From NCBI GenBank assembly GCA_045110285.1, contig JBGCGA010000029.1:1-64000 (forward strand): a DNA stretch of 64,000 nt, in the 5' to 3' direction. A program made the position numbers and the translations under genes. Shown piece after piece: positions 1 through 8,496 of this stretch. The notes beneath the pieces were generated by a model. It made no database searches and was not told the DNA's origin. It worked only from the letters and a program-made list of their open reading frames with translations. This DNA comes from Putridiphycobacter sp045110285 (GTDB lineage Bacteria; Bacteroidota; Bacteroidia; Flavobacteriales_D; Crocinitomicaceae). Each line of letters opens with the position of its first letter. The first letter of the stretch is position 1.

Positions 1-58
1 AATTACATATTTTTTTTTATCTTTAACACTTTAACTAATAAAATTAAGATTCAGAACA

Positions 59-826
59 ATGAAAAGATTATTTTCTATCCTTGCCATAACATGTTTAATG
101 GCTCTCGGAACTGTTAATGCTAATGCAACAACAGCCTTTGCAAGTGCAACAGCAACTGTAACAAGTGTGACTCAAGATGATGCTGCGGCAGATGACTTGA
201 CATTTCACCAAGAATTAAAAAAGCGTTTTATTGAAGGTGGCCCAGGTTTTATGGGTATTGTACTATTGTGTTTAATTCTAGGTTTGGCAATTGCTATTGA
301 AAGAATTATCTTTTTAAACCTTTCTACAACAAATTCTAAAAAGTTAACTCAAAACGTAGAAGATGCTTTAGCTTCTGGTGGTATTGAAGCCGCTAAAGAG
401 GTTTGTAGAAATACAAAAGGACCTGTTGCTTCTATATTCTATCAAGGTTTAGATAGGGCAGACGAAGACATTGATGCCGCTGAAAAAGCAGTTGTAGCTT
501 ATGGTGGAGTACAAATGGGACAGTTAGAAAAAAATGTATCTTGGATCTCGTTATTCATCGCTTTAGCACCAATGCTTGGTTTTATGGGTACAGTAATTGG
601 TATGATTCAGGCCTTTGATAAAATTGAAGCTGCTGGAGATATGCAACCGTCTTTAGTTGCAGGTGGTATTAAAGTAGCACTTTTAACAACTGTATTTGGC
701 CTTATTGTAGCGATTATACTTCAAATCTTTTATAATTATATTATCGCTAAGATCGATAGTATTGTAAATGATATGGAAGATGCTTCAATTACATTGATGG
801 ATTTATTAGTAAGACACAAAAAATAA
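59..826 (+). CDS. exbB: ExbB/TolQ/MotA-family proton channel subunit
   Basis: This 255-aa inner-membrane protein should form the proton channel that, with ExbD, energises TonB-dependent outer-membrane transport. An N-terminal signal-like segment (1-30, ending NANATTAFASA) precedes three predicted membrane helices at about 63-86, 161-185 and 202-228. The stretch APMLGFMGTVIGMIQAF in helix two is typical of the family. An N-terminal signal sequence ahead of the ExbB domain is common in Bacteroidota and not odd here. It is the first gene of a four-gene operon with a small membrane protein and two ExbD proteins, with gaps of 6-11 bp. Confidence 0.93.
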   Translation: MKRLFSILAITCLMALGTVNANATTAFASATATVTSVTQDDAAADDLTFHQELKKRFIEGGPGFMGIVLLCLILGLAIAIERIIFLNLSTTNSKKLTQNVEDALASGGIEAAKEVCRNTKGPVASIFYQGLDRADEDIDAAEKAVVAYGGVQMGQLEKNVSWISLFIALAPMLGFMGTVIGMIQAFDKIEAAGDMQPSLVAGGIKVALLTTVFGLIVAIILQIFYNYIIAKIDSIVNDMEDASITLMDLLVRHKK

Positions 827-835
827 AAATTAATT

Positions 836-1282
836 ATGCACAAAATATTAAAAATAGTAGCCGCTGTTATTAGTCTTGTAGGTATAATCTCTTTGGTGAG
901 AATTATATCTGAAGGAGACGATGCAATAGATGCGGCTGCACTAGCAGGAGATACTGCTATTGTCGAGCCAATGGCTTGGGCAGCATATATTATGCTTGGT
1001 TTAGTGTTAGCTTTTGTGATTTTCTTTGTTTTAAAGAATTTGTTCACTAACACATCTGGTTTAAAAAATACACTTATAGGTGTTGGTGCTTTTGCAGCAC
1101 TATTGATAATTGCTTACGTTGTTTCTGGTGGTGATACCACAGATTACAGATTACAAGATGGCGTAGCAACAGAAGGACAATCAACCATGGTTGGTGCTGG
1201 TTTAGTAGCATTTTATTTGTTATTGGCAGTAGCTGCGGGATCAATGATTTTTGGTGGTGTTAAAAAAGTAATCAGTAAATAA
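836..1282 (+). CDS. small four-helix membrane protein of the exbB-exbD operon
   Basis: This 148-aa protein is not assigned to a family by me. It has four predicted membrane helices (about 5-24, 48-66, 79-97 and 121-143) and a short loop rich in Gly and Asp between the last two. It sits 9 bp after exbB and 6 bp before the first exbD, so it is very probably co-translated with them. From memory, Flavobacteriales often carry a protein of this size between exbB and exbD. A role in assembly or stability of the ExbB-ExbD complex is inference from position only. Confidence 0.85.
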   Translation: MHKILKIVAAVISLVGIISLVRIISEGDDAIDAAALAGDTAIVEPMAWAAYIMLGLVLAFVIFFVLKNLFTNTSGLKNTLIGVGAFAALLIIAYVVSGGDTTDYRLQDGVATEGQSTMVGAGLVAFYLLLAVAAGSMIFGGVKKVISK

Positions 1283-1288
1283 TTAAAC

Positions 1289-1924
1289 ATGGCAAAAAGA
1301 GCAGCACCCGAAGTAAACGCAGGATCAATGGCTGACATTGCCTTCTTATTACTGATCTTCTTTTTAGTTACAACAACTATTGAAAAAGATAAAGGTTTAT
1401 TAAGAAGTTTGCCACCTATTGACGATACAGAGTATGAGCCACCGATTATAAAGCAGAAAAACTTATTTACTGTTTTAATAAATCGTAATAACCAGTTATT
1501 AGTTGAAGATGAGGAAATGCCTCTAAAAGATTTGAGACAAGCTGCAATTGACTTTTTAGACAATGGTGGTGGAACAAATCCGGCTGGTGAGCGTTGTGAT
1601 TATTGTAAGGGTAAAAGTGACGAATCATCGTCCGATCATCCAGACAAGGCAATTATCTCAATGAAGCACGACAGAGAAACATCTTATGAGCAATACATGG
1701 ATGTGCAAAACGAGCTGGTAGCGGCTTACAATGTATTAAGAGAACGTGAAGCAACACGATTATACAAACAGTATTATCCAGATGCTGATAAAGTATTTAC
1801 GGCAATGCTAGAAGAGAAAGAGAAAAATCAATTTAACAAGGATGAAGTTCTTAATGAGCGTATTGAAACGATCAAGAATTTGTTTCCCATGAAATTGTCT
1901 GAAGCAGAACCTGATAAAAATTAA
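1289..1924 (+). CDS. exbD: ExbD/TolR-family biopolymer transport protein (first copy)
   Basis: ExbD couples proton flow through ExbB to TonB. The protein has 211 aa, longer than a classical ExbD (about 140 aa). It starts with a short cytoplasmic segment and then the family's single helix with its membrane Asp: SMADIAFLLLIFFLVTTTI at about 13-31. The periplasmic domain carries a Cys-containing insert (RCDYCKGK, about residue 103) and a charged C-terminal extension rich in Glu and Lys. It lies 6 bp after the small membrane protein and 11 bp before the second exbD. Two different ExbD copies are usual in this phylum. Confidence 0.93.
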   Translation: MAKRAAPEVNAGSMADIAFLLLIFFLVTTTIEKDKGLLRSLPPIDDTEYEPPIIKQKNLFTVLINRNNQLLVEDEEMPLKDLRQAAIDFLDNGGGTNPAGERCDYCKGKSDESSSDHPDKAIISMKHDRETSYEQYMDVQNELVAAYNVLREREATRLYKQYYPDADKVFTAMLEEKEKNQFNKDEVLNERIETIKNLFPMKLSEAEPDKN

Positions 1925-1935
1925 AAGAAGCAAAT

Positions 1936-2400
1936 ATGTCTAAATTTAGAAATAAAGAGAAAGGTGAAATGCCAGCGATTTCAACGGCATCACTTCCAGA
2001 TATTGTATTTATGCTGCTTTTCTTTTTTATGGTAGCTACAGTAATGCGCGATAGTTCGTTAATGATAGAAAACAAACTACCTAGTGCAGATCAGGTGGAA
2101 AAGCTAAAGAAAGATAGAACTATTTTTATTTATGCAGGTAAGCCAAGCGCACAGTACAAACAATTTGGTAAAGAGCCTAGAATTCAATTTAATGATGCTT
2201 TTATTGGTGTTGAGGATGTACAATCTTCAATTTATCAAGGCATAAGTGAAATGAATGAAGAATTACAATCTAAAGTGGTTGTTGGTCTTAAAGTAGATAA
2301 AGAAACCAATGCTGGCCTAGTATCTGATATTAAGCAAGAACTGCGTAAAGCAAATGCATTAAAAGTAATGTATATCGCTAATACCAAAAAAGAAGAATAG
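1936..2400 (+). CDS. exbD: ExbD/TolR-family biopolymer transport protein (second copy)
   Basis: This 154-aa protein has the length of a canonical ExbD. The single helix with the conserved Asp is visible at SLPDIVFMLLFFFMVATVM (about residues 18-36), followed by a periplasmic domain ending in VMYIANTKKEE. It is the last gene of the exbB operon and is followed 29 bp later by a strong rho-independent terminator. It shares the membrane motif with the upstream copy but is otherwise clearly different, so the two probably have distinct places in the complex rather than being a recent duplication. Confidence 0.94.
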   Translation: MSKFRNKEKGEMPAISTASLPDIVFMLLFFFMVATVMRDSSLMIENKLPSADQVEKLKKDRTIFIYAGKPSAQYKQFGKEPRIQFNDAFIGVEDVQSSIYQGISEMNEELQSKVVVGLKVDKETNAGLVSDIKQELRKANALKVMYIANTKKEE

Positions 2401-2429
2401 TAAATCATATTCTTAATTTTATAGATGAA

Positions 2430-2457
2430 ACGTCCTGAGCAATCAGGACGTTTTTTT
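2430..2457 (+). terminator. rho-independent terminator of the exbB-exbD operon
   Basis: A perfect 9-bp stem (ACGTCCTGA / TCAGGACGT) with a four-base loop (GCAA) is followed by a run of seven T on the plus strand. It lies 29 bp after the stop codon of the second exbD and before the next gene, so it closes the operon. Confidence 0.9.
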
Positions 2458-2494
2458 GTTTAATAGCTATTAAAGATTTTGTAGTTTTATCATT

Positions 2495-3193
2495 ATGAAA
2501 AATCATGTTTTTCTTTTAGTTGTATTTTTAGGATACTTTGGGTTTTCTCAAAAGGATAATTTTAGTACCTCAGAAACTGACAACAATTACAGGGAAGATC
2601 AATTTTATGCTGGGATCACTTATAATTTGCTAAATGAGCGGCCAAGTGGGATCTCGCAAAGTGGTTTTTCTTCTGGTTTTCATTTTGGTTTTATTAGAGA
2701 TATGCCACTCAATAAGCAGCGCAACATAGCTATTGGGTTAGGTTTGGGCTTATCCTCAAATTCATATAATCAAAGTGGACTGTTGATTCAAAAAGCCAAA
2801 GAGGAGGTCATCTTTAATAGTATTAATGAAAGTTCGTTTAATGTCTCTCGGAATAAGTTTACAACCTATCTTGTTGAAGTGCCGTTTGAGGTAAGATGGA
2901 GAACTTCAAAAGCAAATAACTATAATTTCTGGCGTATTTACACGGGATTTAAACTAGGCTATTTGGTTTATAATTCTACCAATTTTCAAAGTGAATTGGG
3001 TAATGTAAGATTATATGATATTGATAATTTTAATAGACTGCAATACGGACTTACCTTAAGCGCAGGTTATGGTACATGGAATTTTCACCTTTACTATGGG
3101 TTAAATCCAATTTTTGGAGATAATTCAACACTAAATAACATTAATATTGATATGAAGTCTTTAAAGATAGGACTCATGTTCTATGTCTTATAG
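2495..3193 (+). CDS. PorT-like outer-membrane beta-barrel protein
   Basis: The 232-aa protein has a signal peptide (MKNHVFLLVVFLGYFGFSQ) and then a repeating pattern of amphipathic strands rich in Tyr, Phe and Gly, ending in the aromatic strand KIGLMFYVL. This pattern fits the small barrels annotated as PorT family in Bacteroidota. True PorT/SprT is needed for type IX secretion, but many relatives are not, and I cannot tell which this is. A terminator separates it from the exbD operon. Its 3' end overlaps the end of the convergent downstream gene by 6 bp. Confidence 0.72.
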   Translation: MKNHVFLLVVFLGYFGFSQKDNFSTSETDNNYREDQFYAGITYNLLNERPSGISQSGFSSGFHFGFIRDMPLNKQRNIAIGLGLGLSSNSYNQSGLLIQKAKEEVIFNSINESSFNVSRNKFTTYLVEVPFEVRWRTSKANNYNFWRIYTGFKLGYLVYNSTNFQSELGNVRLYDIDNFNRLQYGLTLSAGYGTWNFHLYYGLNPIFGDNSTLNNINIDMKSLKIGLMFYVL

Positions 3194-3796
3194 CCAATAA
3201 TTAAGAAATATAAGTTGTGGTGTGATTCCTGTAAAAAGCCCTAAAAGTAATTCTTGATTGGTATGTGCTTTTAGATGTAAGCGCGATGTGGCAATAGCAC
3301 CCAAAATTATCATCATAAGTGCAATGGTGCCATTAATATTAATATGGTAATGCATACCAACGGCTACTGCGAACATAAAAAACCCAGAAGCTGCAATCAT
3401 ATGGATGCTGGCTTTTAGTTTAAACACAGCAAGAATAAAACACGTTAAGGTAGAGCATAGAATACCGAGAAAGAAATAGTATAACTCTATAATTTCACTT
3501 GGTGTTAAGACTCTAATAAGAATCAAGACTACGATAATACAATTTATAAATAAAGGAATGAGTCGCTCTCTGGTACTTTTGAGATAGATGGAATCGACCT
3601 TATTAATTGTTTTTAGTAGAAAGAATAATAGAATAGGTAAGATAATCGTAAGAATGACTATCGAAAATATTTTAGCCTTCATTACAGGCTCAGGAATAAA
3701 ACGTGGTGTTTTAGAAAAGTAAAACAAAACCCCTAATAGTGGCATTATTAATGGATGAAATACAACAGATACGCCTTTTAAAATAAAATCTTTCAT
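3188..3796 (-). CDS. polytopic membrane protein, PAP2-superfamily-like
   Basis: This 202-aa hydrophobic protein has about five or six predicted helices. The C-terminal part contains KASIHMIAASGFF and later TSRLHLKAHTNQELLLG, which resemble the second and third motifs of PAP2 phosphatases (a Ser/His region followed by a basic residue, His and a Gly-rich helix). The first PAP2 motif (KXXXXXXRP) is not obvious; STRERLIPLF at about 75-84 could be a derivative. A lipid phosphatase role is therefore possible but not shown. It is convergent with the barrel gene and 106 bp downstream of rpoN on the same strand. Confidence 0.65.
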   Translation of the reverse strand: MKDFILKGVSVVFHPLIMPLLGVLFYFSKTPRFIPEPVMKAKIFSIVILTIILPILLFFLLKTINKVDSIYLKSTRERLIPLFINCIIVVLILIRVLTPSEIIELYYFFLGILCSTLTCFILAVFKLKASIHMIAASGFFMFAVAVGMHYHININGTIALMMIILGAIATSRLHLKAHTNQELLLGLFTGITPQLIFLNYWL

Positions 3797-3902
3797 GTGT
3801 TTTTAGGTGTTGTTTTCAATTTGATAAGGCCAAATTCACATGGATTTGTAGGTAATGTTTATTAAGGTTGTCTAGTGTCATGAACTTTTTATTCAATATC
3901 AT

Positions 3903-5369
3903 TTAAAGTTCTTTTCTTAAACGTGCCACAGGAATATCGAGTTGTTCTCTATATTTAGCAACCGTTCTTCGTGCAATAGGGTAGCCTTTTTCTTTTAATA
4001 TTTTAGAAAGTGCTTCGTCGGTTAAAGGTTTCTTTTTGCTTTCTTCTTCGATCACAGTTTCAAGGATTTTTTTAATTTCTCGGGTAGAGACCTCTTCACC
4101 TTGATCGTTTGTCATGGATTCTGAGAAAAATTCCTTGATTAATTTTGTACCGTAAGGTGTATCTACATACTTACTATTTGCTACTCGCGAAATGGTAGAG
4201 ACATCCATCTCAATTTCATCTGCAATATCTTTTAATATCATAGGTCGCAGATTCCGTTCGTCACCACTTAAAAAATAATCTTTCTGATAATGCATAATGG
4301 AGCTCATAGTTACAAACAAGGTTTGTTGACGCTGCCTTACCGCTTCAATAAACCACTTTGCAGCGTCTAATTTTTGCTTAATAAACATCACTGCATCTTT
4401 TTGAGATTTAGATTTCTCCTTGGTTTCCTTGTAACCTTTAAGCATATTATTATATTCTCTCGATACATGTAATTCTGGCGCATTTCTGCCATTAAGGGTC
4501 AGCTCTAATTCGCCATTTACAATTTTAATAGCGAAGTCTGGAATAACGTGTTGTACAATTTTATTATTCCCAGCGTAAGAACCACCTGGTTTTGGATTAA
4601 GCCGTTCTATTTCTTCAATCGCATCTTTAAGTTGATCCTCATTGATATTAAATTTCTGCATTAATTTTTTGTAATGCTTTTTTGTGAACTGCTCAAAACC
4701 TTTGTCTATAATTGCGGTAGCCATTTCAACATCAGGTTGTTGTTCTTTTCGGTGTAACTGAATGCTTAAACATTCCTGTAAGTTACGCGCACCAACACCT
4801 CCAGGATCTAATTGATGCACAATACGAAGTACCTTTTCTACTTCTTCTTCTGTGGTATACACATTTTGTGTAAAAGCTAAATCATCCGTAATATCTGAGA
4901 GCGACCGACGTATATAACCGCTTTCATCAACGCTTCCTACCAAAAAATAAGCAATTTCTTCTTCTTGATCTGATAATCGGAATGTATTGAGTTGATTGAT
5001 TAAATGCTGAGTAAAAGAGGTGCCTGCCGCATAAGGCACACTTTTATCTTCATCGTCGGCACTATAATTATTGGCTTGTGTGCGGTATTCAGGTACTTCA
5101 TCGTCACTAAGATATTCATCGATGTTAATATCTTCTGCTTCAATGGTTTCATTATCGTTGAAATCGTCCTCAGAATTATCAAACTCATCCATGTTCTCTT
5201 CTGAGTCTTCCGATTCTTTTCCAGTATCTAAGGCTGGATTTTCTTCTAATTCTTGTTTTAAACGCTGTTCAAAAGCTTGTGTAGGTAACTGAATCAACTT
5301 CATGAGTTGAATCTGTTGTGGTGACAACTTTTGGGATAGCTTAAATGATAAAAATTGCTTTAGGGACAT
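3903..5369 (-). CDS. rpoN: RNA polymerase sigma-54 factor
   Basis: Sigma-54 directs RNA polymerase to -24/-12 promoters, which need an AAA+ activator. The 488-aa protein has the Gln/Leu-rich region I at the N terminus (LSQKLSPQQIQLMKLIQLP), an acidic region II at about 50-100, a core-binding region, and the RpoN box ARRTVAKYRE at about 466-475. No activator gene with a sigma-54 interaction domain is visible in this window. It is separated from asnS upstream by 274 bp, so it probably has its own promoter. Confidence 0.97.
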   Translation of the reverse strand: MSLKQFLSFKLSQKLSPQQIQLMKLIQLPTQAFEQRLKQELEENPALDTGKESEDSEENMDEFDNSEDDFNDNETIEAEDINIDEYLSDDEVPEYRTQANNYSADDEDKSVPYAAGTSFTQHLINQLNTFRLSDQEEEIAYFLVGSVDESGYIRRSLSDITDDLAFTQNVYTTEEEVEKVLRIVHQLDPGGVGARNLQECLSIQLHRKEQQPDVEMATAIIDKGFEQFTKKHYKKLMQKFNINEDQLKDAIEEIERLNPKPGGSYAGNNKIVQHVIPDFAIKIVNGELELTLNGRNAPELHVSREYNNMLKGYKETKEKSKSQKDAVMFIKQKLDAAKWFIEAVRQRQQTLFVTMSSIMHYQKDYFLSGDERNLRPMILKDIADEIEMDVSTISRVANSKYVDTPYGTKLIKEFFSESMTNDQGEEVSTREIKKILETVIEEESKKKPLTDEALSKILKEKGYPIARRTVAKYREQLDIPVARLRKEL

Positions 5370-5448
5370 AAAATTTGTGATTCTCTTAGATTATAAATGT
5401 AATGAAACTATTTGAGTTATTATTACTTTAATGCTCTGCTGAGGGCAG

Positions 5449-5456
5449 CAAAATTA
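5449..5456 (-). promoter_or_regulatory. possible -7 element upstream of rpoN
   Basis: On the minus strand this reads TAATTTTG, a match to the Bacteroidota -7 consensus TAnnTTTG, about 80 bp upstream of the rpoN start. No clear TTG lies at the -33 distance, so support is limited. The leader would contain the short inverted repeat GCTG...CAGC. Confidence 0.3.
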
Positions 5457-5614
5457 CTTATTTGGATATTACACTTTTGAAATTATATTAAGGCTTCGAC
5501 TTACTACGCCAAGCTATATTCATTCAAAGTATCGTTTGAATTTAAGGCTATTTAGTCTAATATTTAATACATCATCAATTTTATCATGGACTTTTTAAAA
5601 AATAGATAGTTTGG

Positions 5615-5641
5615 TTTATGAGATTCTTGCCTACGCAGAAA
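5615..5641. repeat. short degenerate hairpin downstream of asnS
   Basis: The sequence GATTCTTGCCTACGCAGAA forms an imperfect hairpin just past the asnS stop codon. It resembles, from memory, the short dispersed hairpin repeats of the GATTCCTGCC...GCAGGAAT type seen in many bacterial genomes. There is no second copy that I noticed in this window. It may simply act as a weak terminator for asnS. Confidence 0.3.
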
Positions 5642-5643
5642 TT

Positions 5644-7077
5644 TTAGAATTCAGCGTTCTGCGGTGTTCTAGGGTAAGGGATTACATCTCTAATATTGCC
5701 CATTCCTGTAGCAAACATTACCAAACGCTCAAAACCTAAACCAAAACCTGAATGCACAGCAGTTCCATATTTACGTAAATCTAAATACCACCATAATTCT
5801 TCTTCAGAGATGTCTAAAGCTTTCATTTTTTCTTTTAAAATGTCTAAGCGCTCTTCTCGTTGCGAACCACCAACCATTTCACCAATGCCAGGGAATAAAA
5901 TATCCATAGCTCTAACGGTTTTGCCATCTTCATTTAATCGCATATAGAAGGCTTTGATATTTGCTGGATAATCGAATAAAATCACAGGACATTTAAAGTG
6001 TTTTTCAACTAAGAAACGTTCGTGTTCCGATTGTAAATCGGCTCCCCATTCTTCAATGATATAATTAAACTTCTTTTTCTTATTAGGCTTAGAGTTTCGT
6101 AAAATATCAATAGCTTCCGTGTAGCTTACACGCTTAAAATTATTATCAACAACGAATTTAATTTTTTCAATTAAGCTCATTTCAGAGCGTTCTGCTTGCG
6201 GTTTTGTTTTTTCTTCGTCTAACAAACGTTGGTTTAAAAATTCTAAATCGTCTTTATTATGCTCTAGAACATAACCCAAAACGGATTTCATAAAATCTTC
6301 AGCCAAATCCATATTACCAGCCAAATCCATAAAAGCTACTTCTGGTTCAATCATCCAAAATTCAGATAAATGACGTGTTGTGTTTGAATTTTCAGCTCTA
6401 AACGTTGGTCCAAAGGTATAAACCTTGCCTAAGGACATCGCATAGGTTTCAGCTTCGAGCTGACCAGAAACCGTTAAATTGGTTTCCTTTCCGAAGAAAT
6501 CTTCTTTATAGTTAACCGATCCATCGTCATTTAAAGGCGGATTTTTCGAATCTAAATTAGTAACACGAAATGTTTCGCCTGCACCTTCAGCATCACTTCC
6601 GGTAACAATTGGTGTGTGCATATAATAGAAGCCATTCTCATTAAAATATTTATGAATAGCGAAAGATAAAGACGATCTTAAACGCATTACAGCACTAAAC
6701 GTATTGGTTCTTGTGCGTAAGTGCGCATTTTCTCTTAAAAACTCGAAAGAGTGTTTTTTAGGTTGAATAGGATAAGTTTCAGGATCAGAATCGCCTAAAA
6801 TCTCTAAGGTTTTTACTGCGATTTCTACGGATTGCCCTTTGCCTTGGCTTTCTACCAATTCACCAGTAATATGAATGGCAGCTCCTGTAGTGACACGCTT
6901 TAACAGTGCTTCGTCAAAATTTTCAAAATCGACCACACATTGAATATTATTAATAGTAGACCCATCATTTAGGGCAATAAAACGGTTGGCTCTAAACGTT
7001 CTTACCCATCCTTTAACTGTCACATCTTGTAAGGTGACATCTTGTGATAATAATTGTGCTACAGTTTTTGAAGTCAT
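5644..7077 (-). CDS. asnS: asparaginyl-tRNA synthetase
   Basis: AsnRS charges tRNA-Asn. The 477-aa protein matches the family length. It has an N-terminal OB-fold anticodon-binding domain (VTVKGWVRTFRANRFIALND, about 20-39) and a class II catalytic core. The core ends with motif 3, GFGLGFERLVMF, and the closing IRDVIPYPRTPQNAEF, which is diagnostic for AsnRS over AspRS. The gene lies 34 bp after the O-antigen-ligase-like gene on the same strand. The 274 bp between it and rpoN hold a degenerate hairpin and a possible rpoN promoter. Confidence 0.97.
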   Translation of the reverse strand: MTSKTVAQLLSQDVTLQDVTVKGWVRTFRANRFIALNDGSTINNIQCVVDFENFDEALLKRVTTGAAIHITGELVESQGKGQSVEIAVKTLEILGDSDPETYPIQPKKHSFEFLRENAHLRTRTNTFSAVMRLRSSLSFAIHKYFNENGFYYMHTPIVTGSDAEGAGETFRVTNLDSKNPPLNDDGSVNYKEDFFGKETNLTVSGQLEAETYAMSLGKVYTFGPTFRAENSNTTRHLSEFWMIEPEVAFMDLAGNMDLAEDFMKSVLGYVLEHNKDDLEFLNQRLLDEEKTKPQAERSEMSLIEKIKFVVDNNFKRVSYTEAIDILRNSKPNKKKKFNYIIEEWGADLQSEHERFLVEKHFKCPVILFDYPANIKAFYMRLNEDGKTVRAMDILFPGIGEMVGGSQREERLDILKEKMKALDISEEELWWYLDLRKYGTAVHSGFGLGFERLVMFATGMGNIRDVIPYPRTPQNAEF

Positions 7078-7111
7078 TTTTTCTAATTAATTTGAATACT
7101 TAAATATAGGA

Positions 7112-8422
7112 TTATTGCTTATTTTCTTCATCTTCATCTTCATCTTCATCTTTAACATAAATAAAAATAACAATTAAGAGAATAGATATTGAAGTATATG
7201 GATTAAGCGAGGCAGACAGCCATGGTTCATATGTTACTGATGACAAAATTGCAAGCATGGCCCCAAAAGCATATGAGTTTTTTTTAAATGCCGTTGAGTA
7301 GAAAGAGAAAAAGGCTGCAAAAAAAGCAATCAGTCCAAGGAGACCAGTATTCAGCCACAAAATTAAATAAGTATTATGTACTCCTCCTTCATGACCCATA
7401 TAACTTAAAAGTTTGAAGTTCTTTTTCATGAAATATTCATCATATCCTAATCCATTCCCTAGAATAATCATGCCTTTTTTAATTTCTTCATAAGCAAAAT
7501 TCCAGGCAATAAGTCTCCCCGACCCTTCATCAATATCATCCAGACGTAACTCAGATTCTAGACCTAAGTTAATTAATACTGACAGTGTAAAATCAGAAAT
7601 ATAATCAATAAAGGAAATTATTGTAATAAGAACTAGTATTGTTAATGGTTTAGAATATTTAAAACCGAATACAACTATTTCAAAAATTAAAACACTTAAA
7701 AGTGCATTTCTAGATCCGGACTTCCAAACTAAAATAATAAATATTGAATAATAGATAAAATAGCCAAGTTTGGTCAACAAATGAGGAACACGCTTAAATA
7801 CTACGCGAAACAGTAAATAACTAACAGTTAGAAATAAACCAAGACCATTTGGATTTCCAAATATCCCTCTCCACCGTCCGCCATGCGAAGTTCCTATTTC
7901 GGGGAGGAAGATAGCTATTAGTATGCTAATGGCATATAAAACTAGCGAGACAGCAACTACTGAAACTAGAAGTTCATATCCATGTCTCCTGTATTCAAAA
8001 AGAAAAAGGTTTGGGATGGCAAATAAAAGTAAACTGTAGGATACTATCTTTTGAATAGAAATTAAAGGAATGGGAGAAAAAAGAACGCACAACAAAGCAA
8101 TCAATAGAAAAGGGCCAAATCGAACTAAAAAATCATAGTTTTTGTTGTGTAAAGTTGGAATTCTATAGGTGAGATATGCCAAAACAATTAAATAGAAAGG
8201 TTTTACAGTTACTGCAAAATGAAACATGCTCTCGTAACTGTCTGAGAACACTAATAAAACTAAAAAGCCAAGCAAAGCCTCATAATAACGTTCTTTTTGA
8301 AAAAACAAAATCAAGGTAAGTAAAACTAAAATAATTGCTATAATCTCAGAGACCGCTCCTGCAATTGCCCATGCAGCCATAATAGAAAAAAATGAAATAA
8401 GATTTCTGACAGATAGGAGCAT
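7112..8422 (-). CDS. O-antigen ligase/polymerase-like membrane protein
   Basis: This 436-aa protein has about ten to twelve predicted helices. A large periplasmic loop contains GSGRLIAWNFAYEEIKKG and HEGGVHNTYLILWLNTGLLG, the pattern of the Wzy/WaaL (O-antigen ligase) superfamily. It probably polymerises or transfers a surface polysaccharide. It follows rfbA by 74 bp, consistent with a surface-sugar role, but no other glycan genes are nearby. The C terminus is an unusual acidic tail of alternating Asp-Glu pairs, encoded by a hexanucleotide tandem repeat. Confidence 0.82.
   Translation of the reverse strand: MLLSVRNLISFFSIMAAWAIAGAVSEIIAIILVLLTLILFFQKERYYEALLGFLVLLVFSDSYESMFHFAVTVKPFYLIVLAYLTYRIPTLHNKNYDFLVRFGPFLLIALLCVLFSPIPLISIQKIVSYSLLLFAIPNLFLFEYRRHGYELLVSVVAVSLVLYAISILIAIFLPEIGTSHGGRWRGIFGNPNGLGLFLTVSYLLFRVVFKRVPHLLTKLGYFIYYSIFIILVWKSGSRNALLSVLIFEIVVFGFKYSKPLTILVLITIISFIDYISDFTLSVLINLGLESELRLDDIDEGSGRLIAWNFAYEEIKKGMIILGNGLGYDEYFMKKNFKLLSYMGHEGGVHNTYLILWLNTGLLGLIAFFAAFFSFYSTAFKKNSYAFGAMLAILSSVTYEPWLSASLNPYTSISILLIVIFIYVKDEDEDEDEENKQ
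7126..7152. repeat. hexanucleotide microsatellite coding for the Asp-Glu tail
   Basis: Four and a half perfect tandem copies of CTTCAT on the plus strand encode alternating Asp and Glu near the C terminus of the O-antigen-ligase-like protein. The unit is a multiple of three, so gain or loss of copies would change tail length without a frameshift. Confidence 0.85.
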
Positions 8423-8496
8423 TCTTTCTAAAACTTGCTTTTGCGTTTTTAATTTTCGTTAGTGCAAAATTTCTTTCACAACGTCTATGGAATATA

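Noticed and set aside
5004..5292. Open frames on the plus strand across the acidic region of rpoN
   Set aside because: They arise because acidic codons read in reverse as Ser/Phe codons; no motif or start context.
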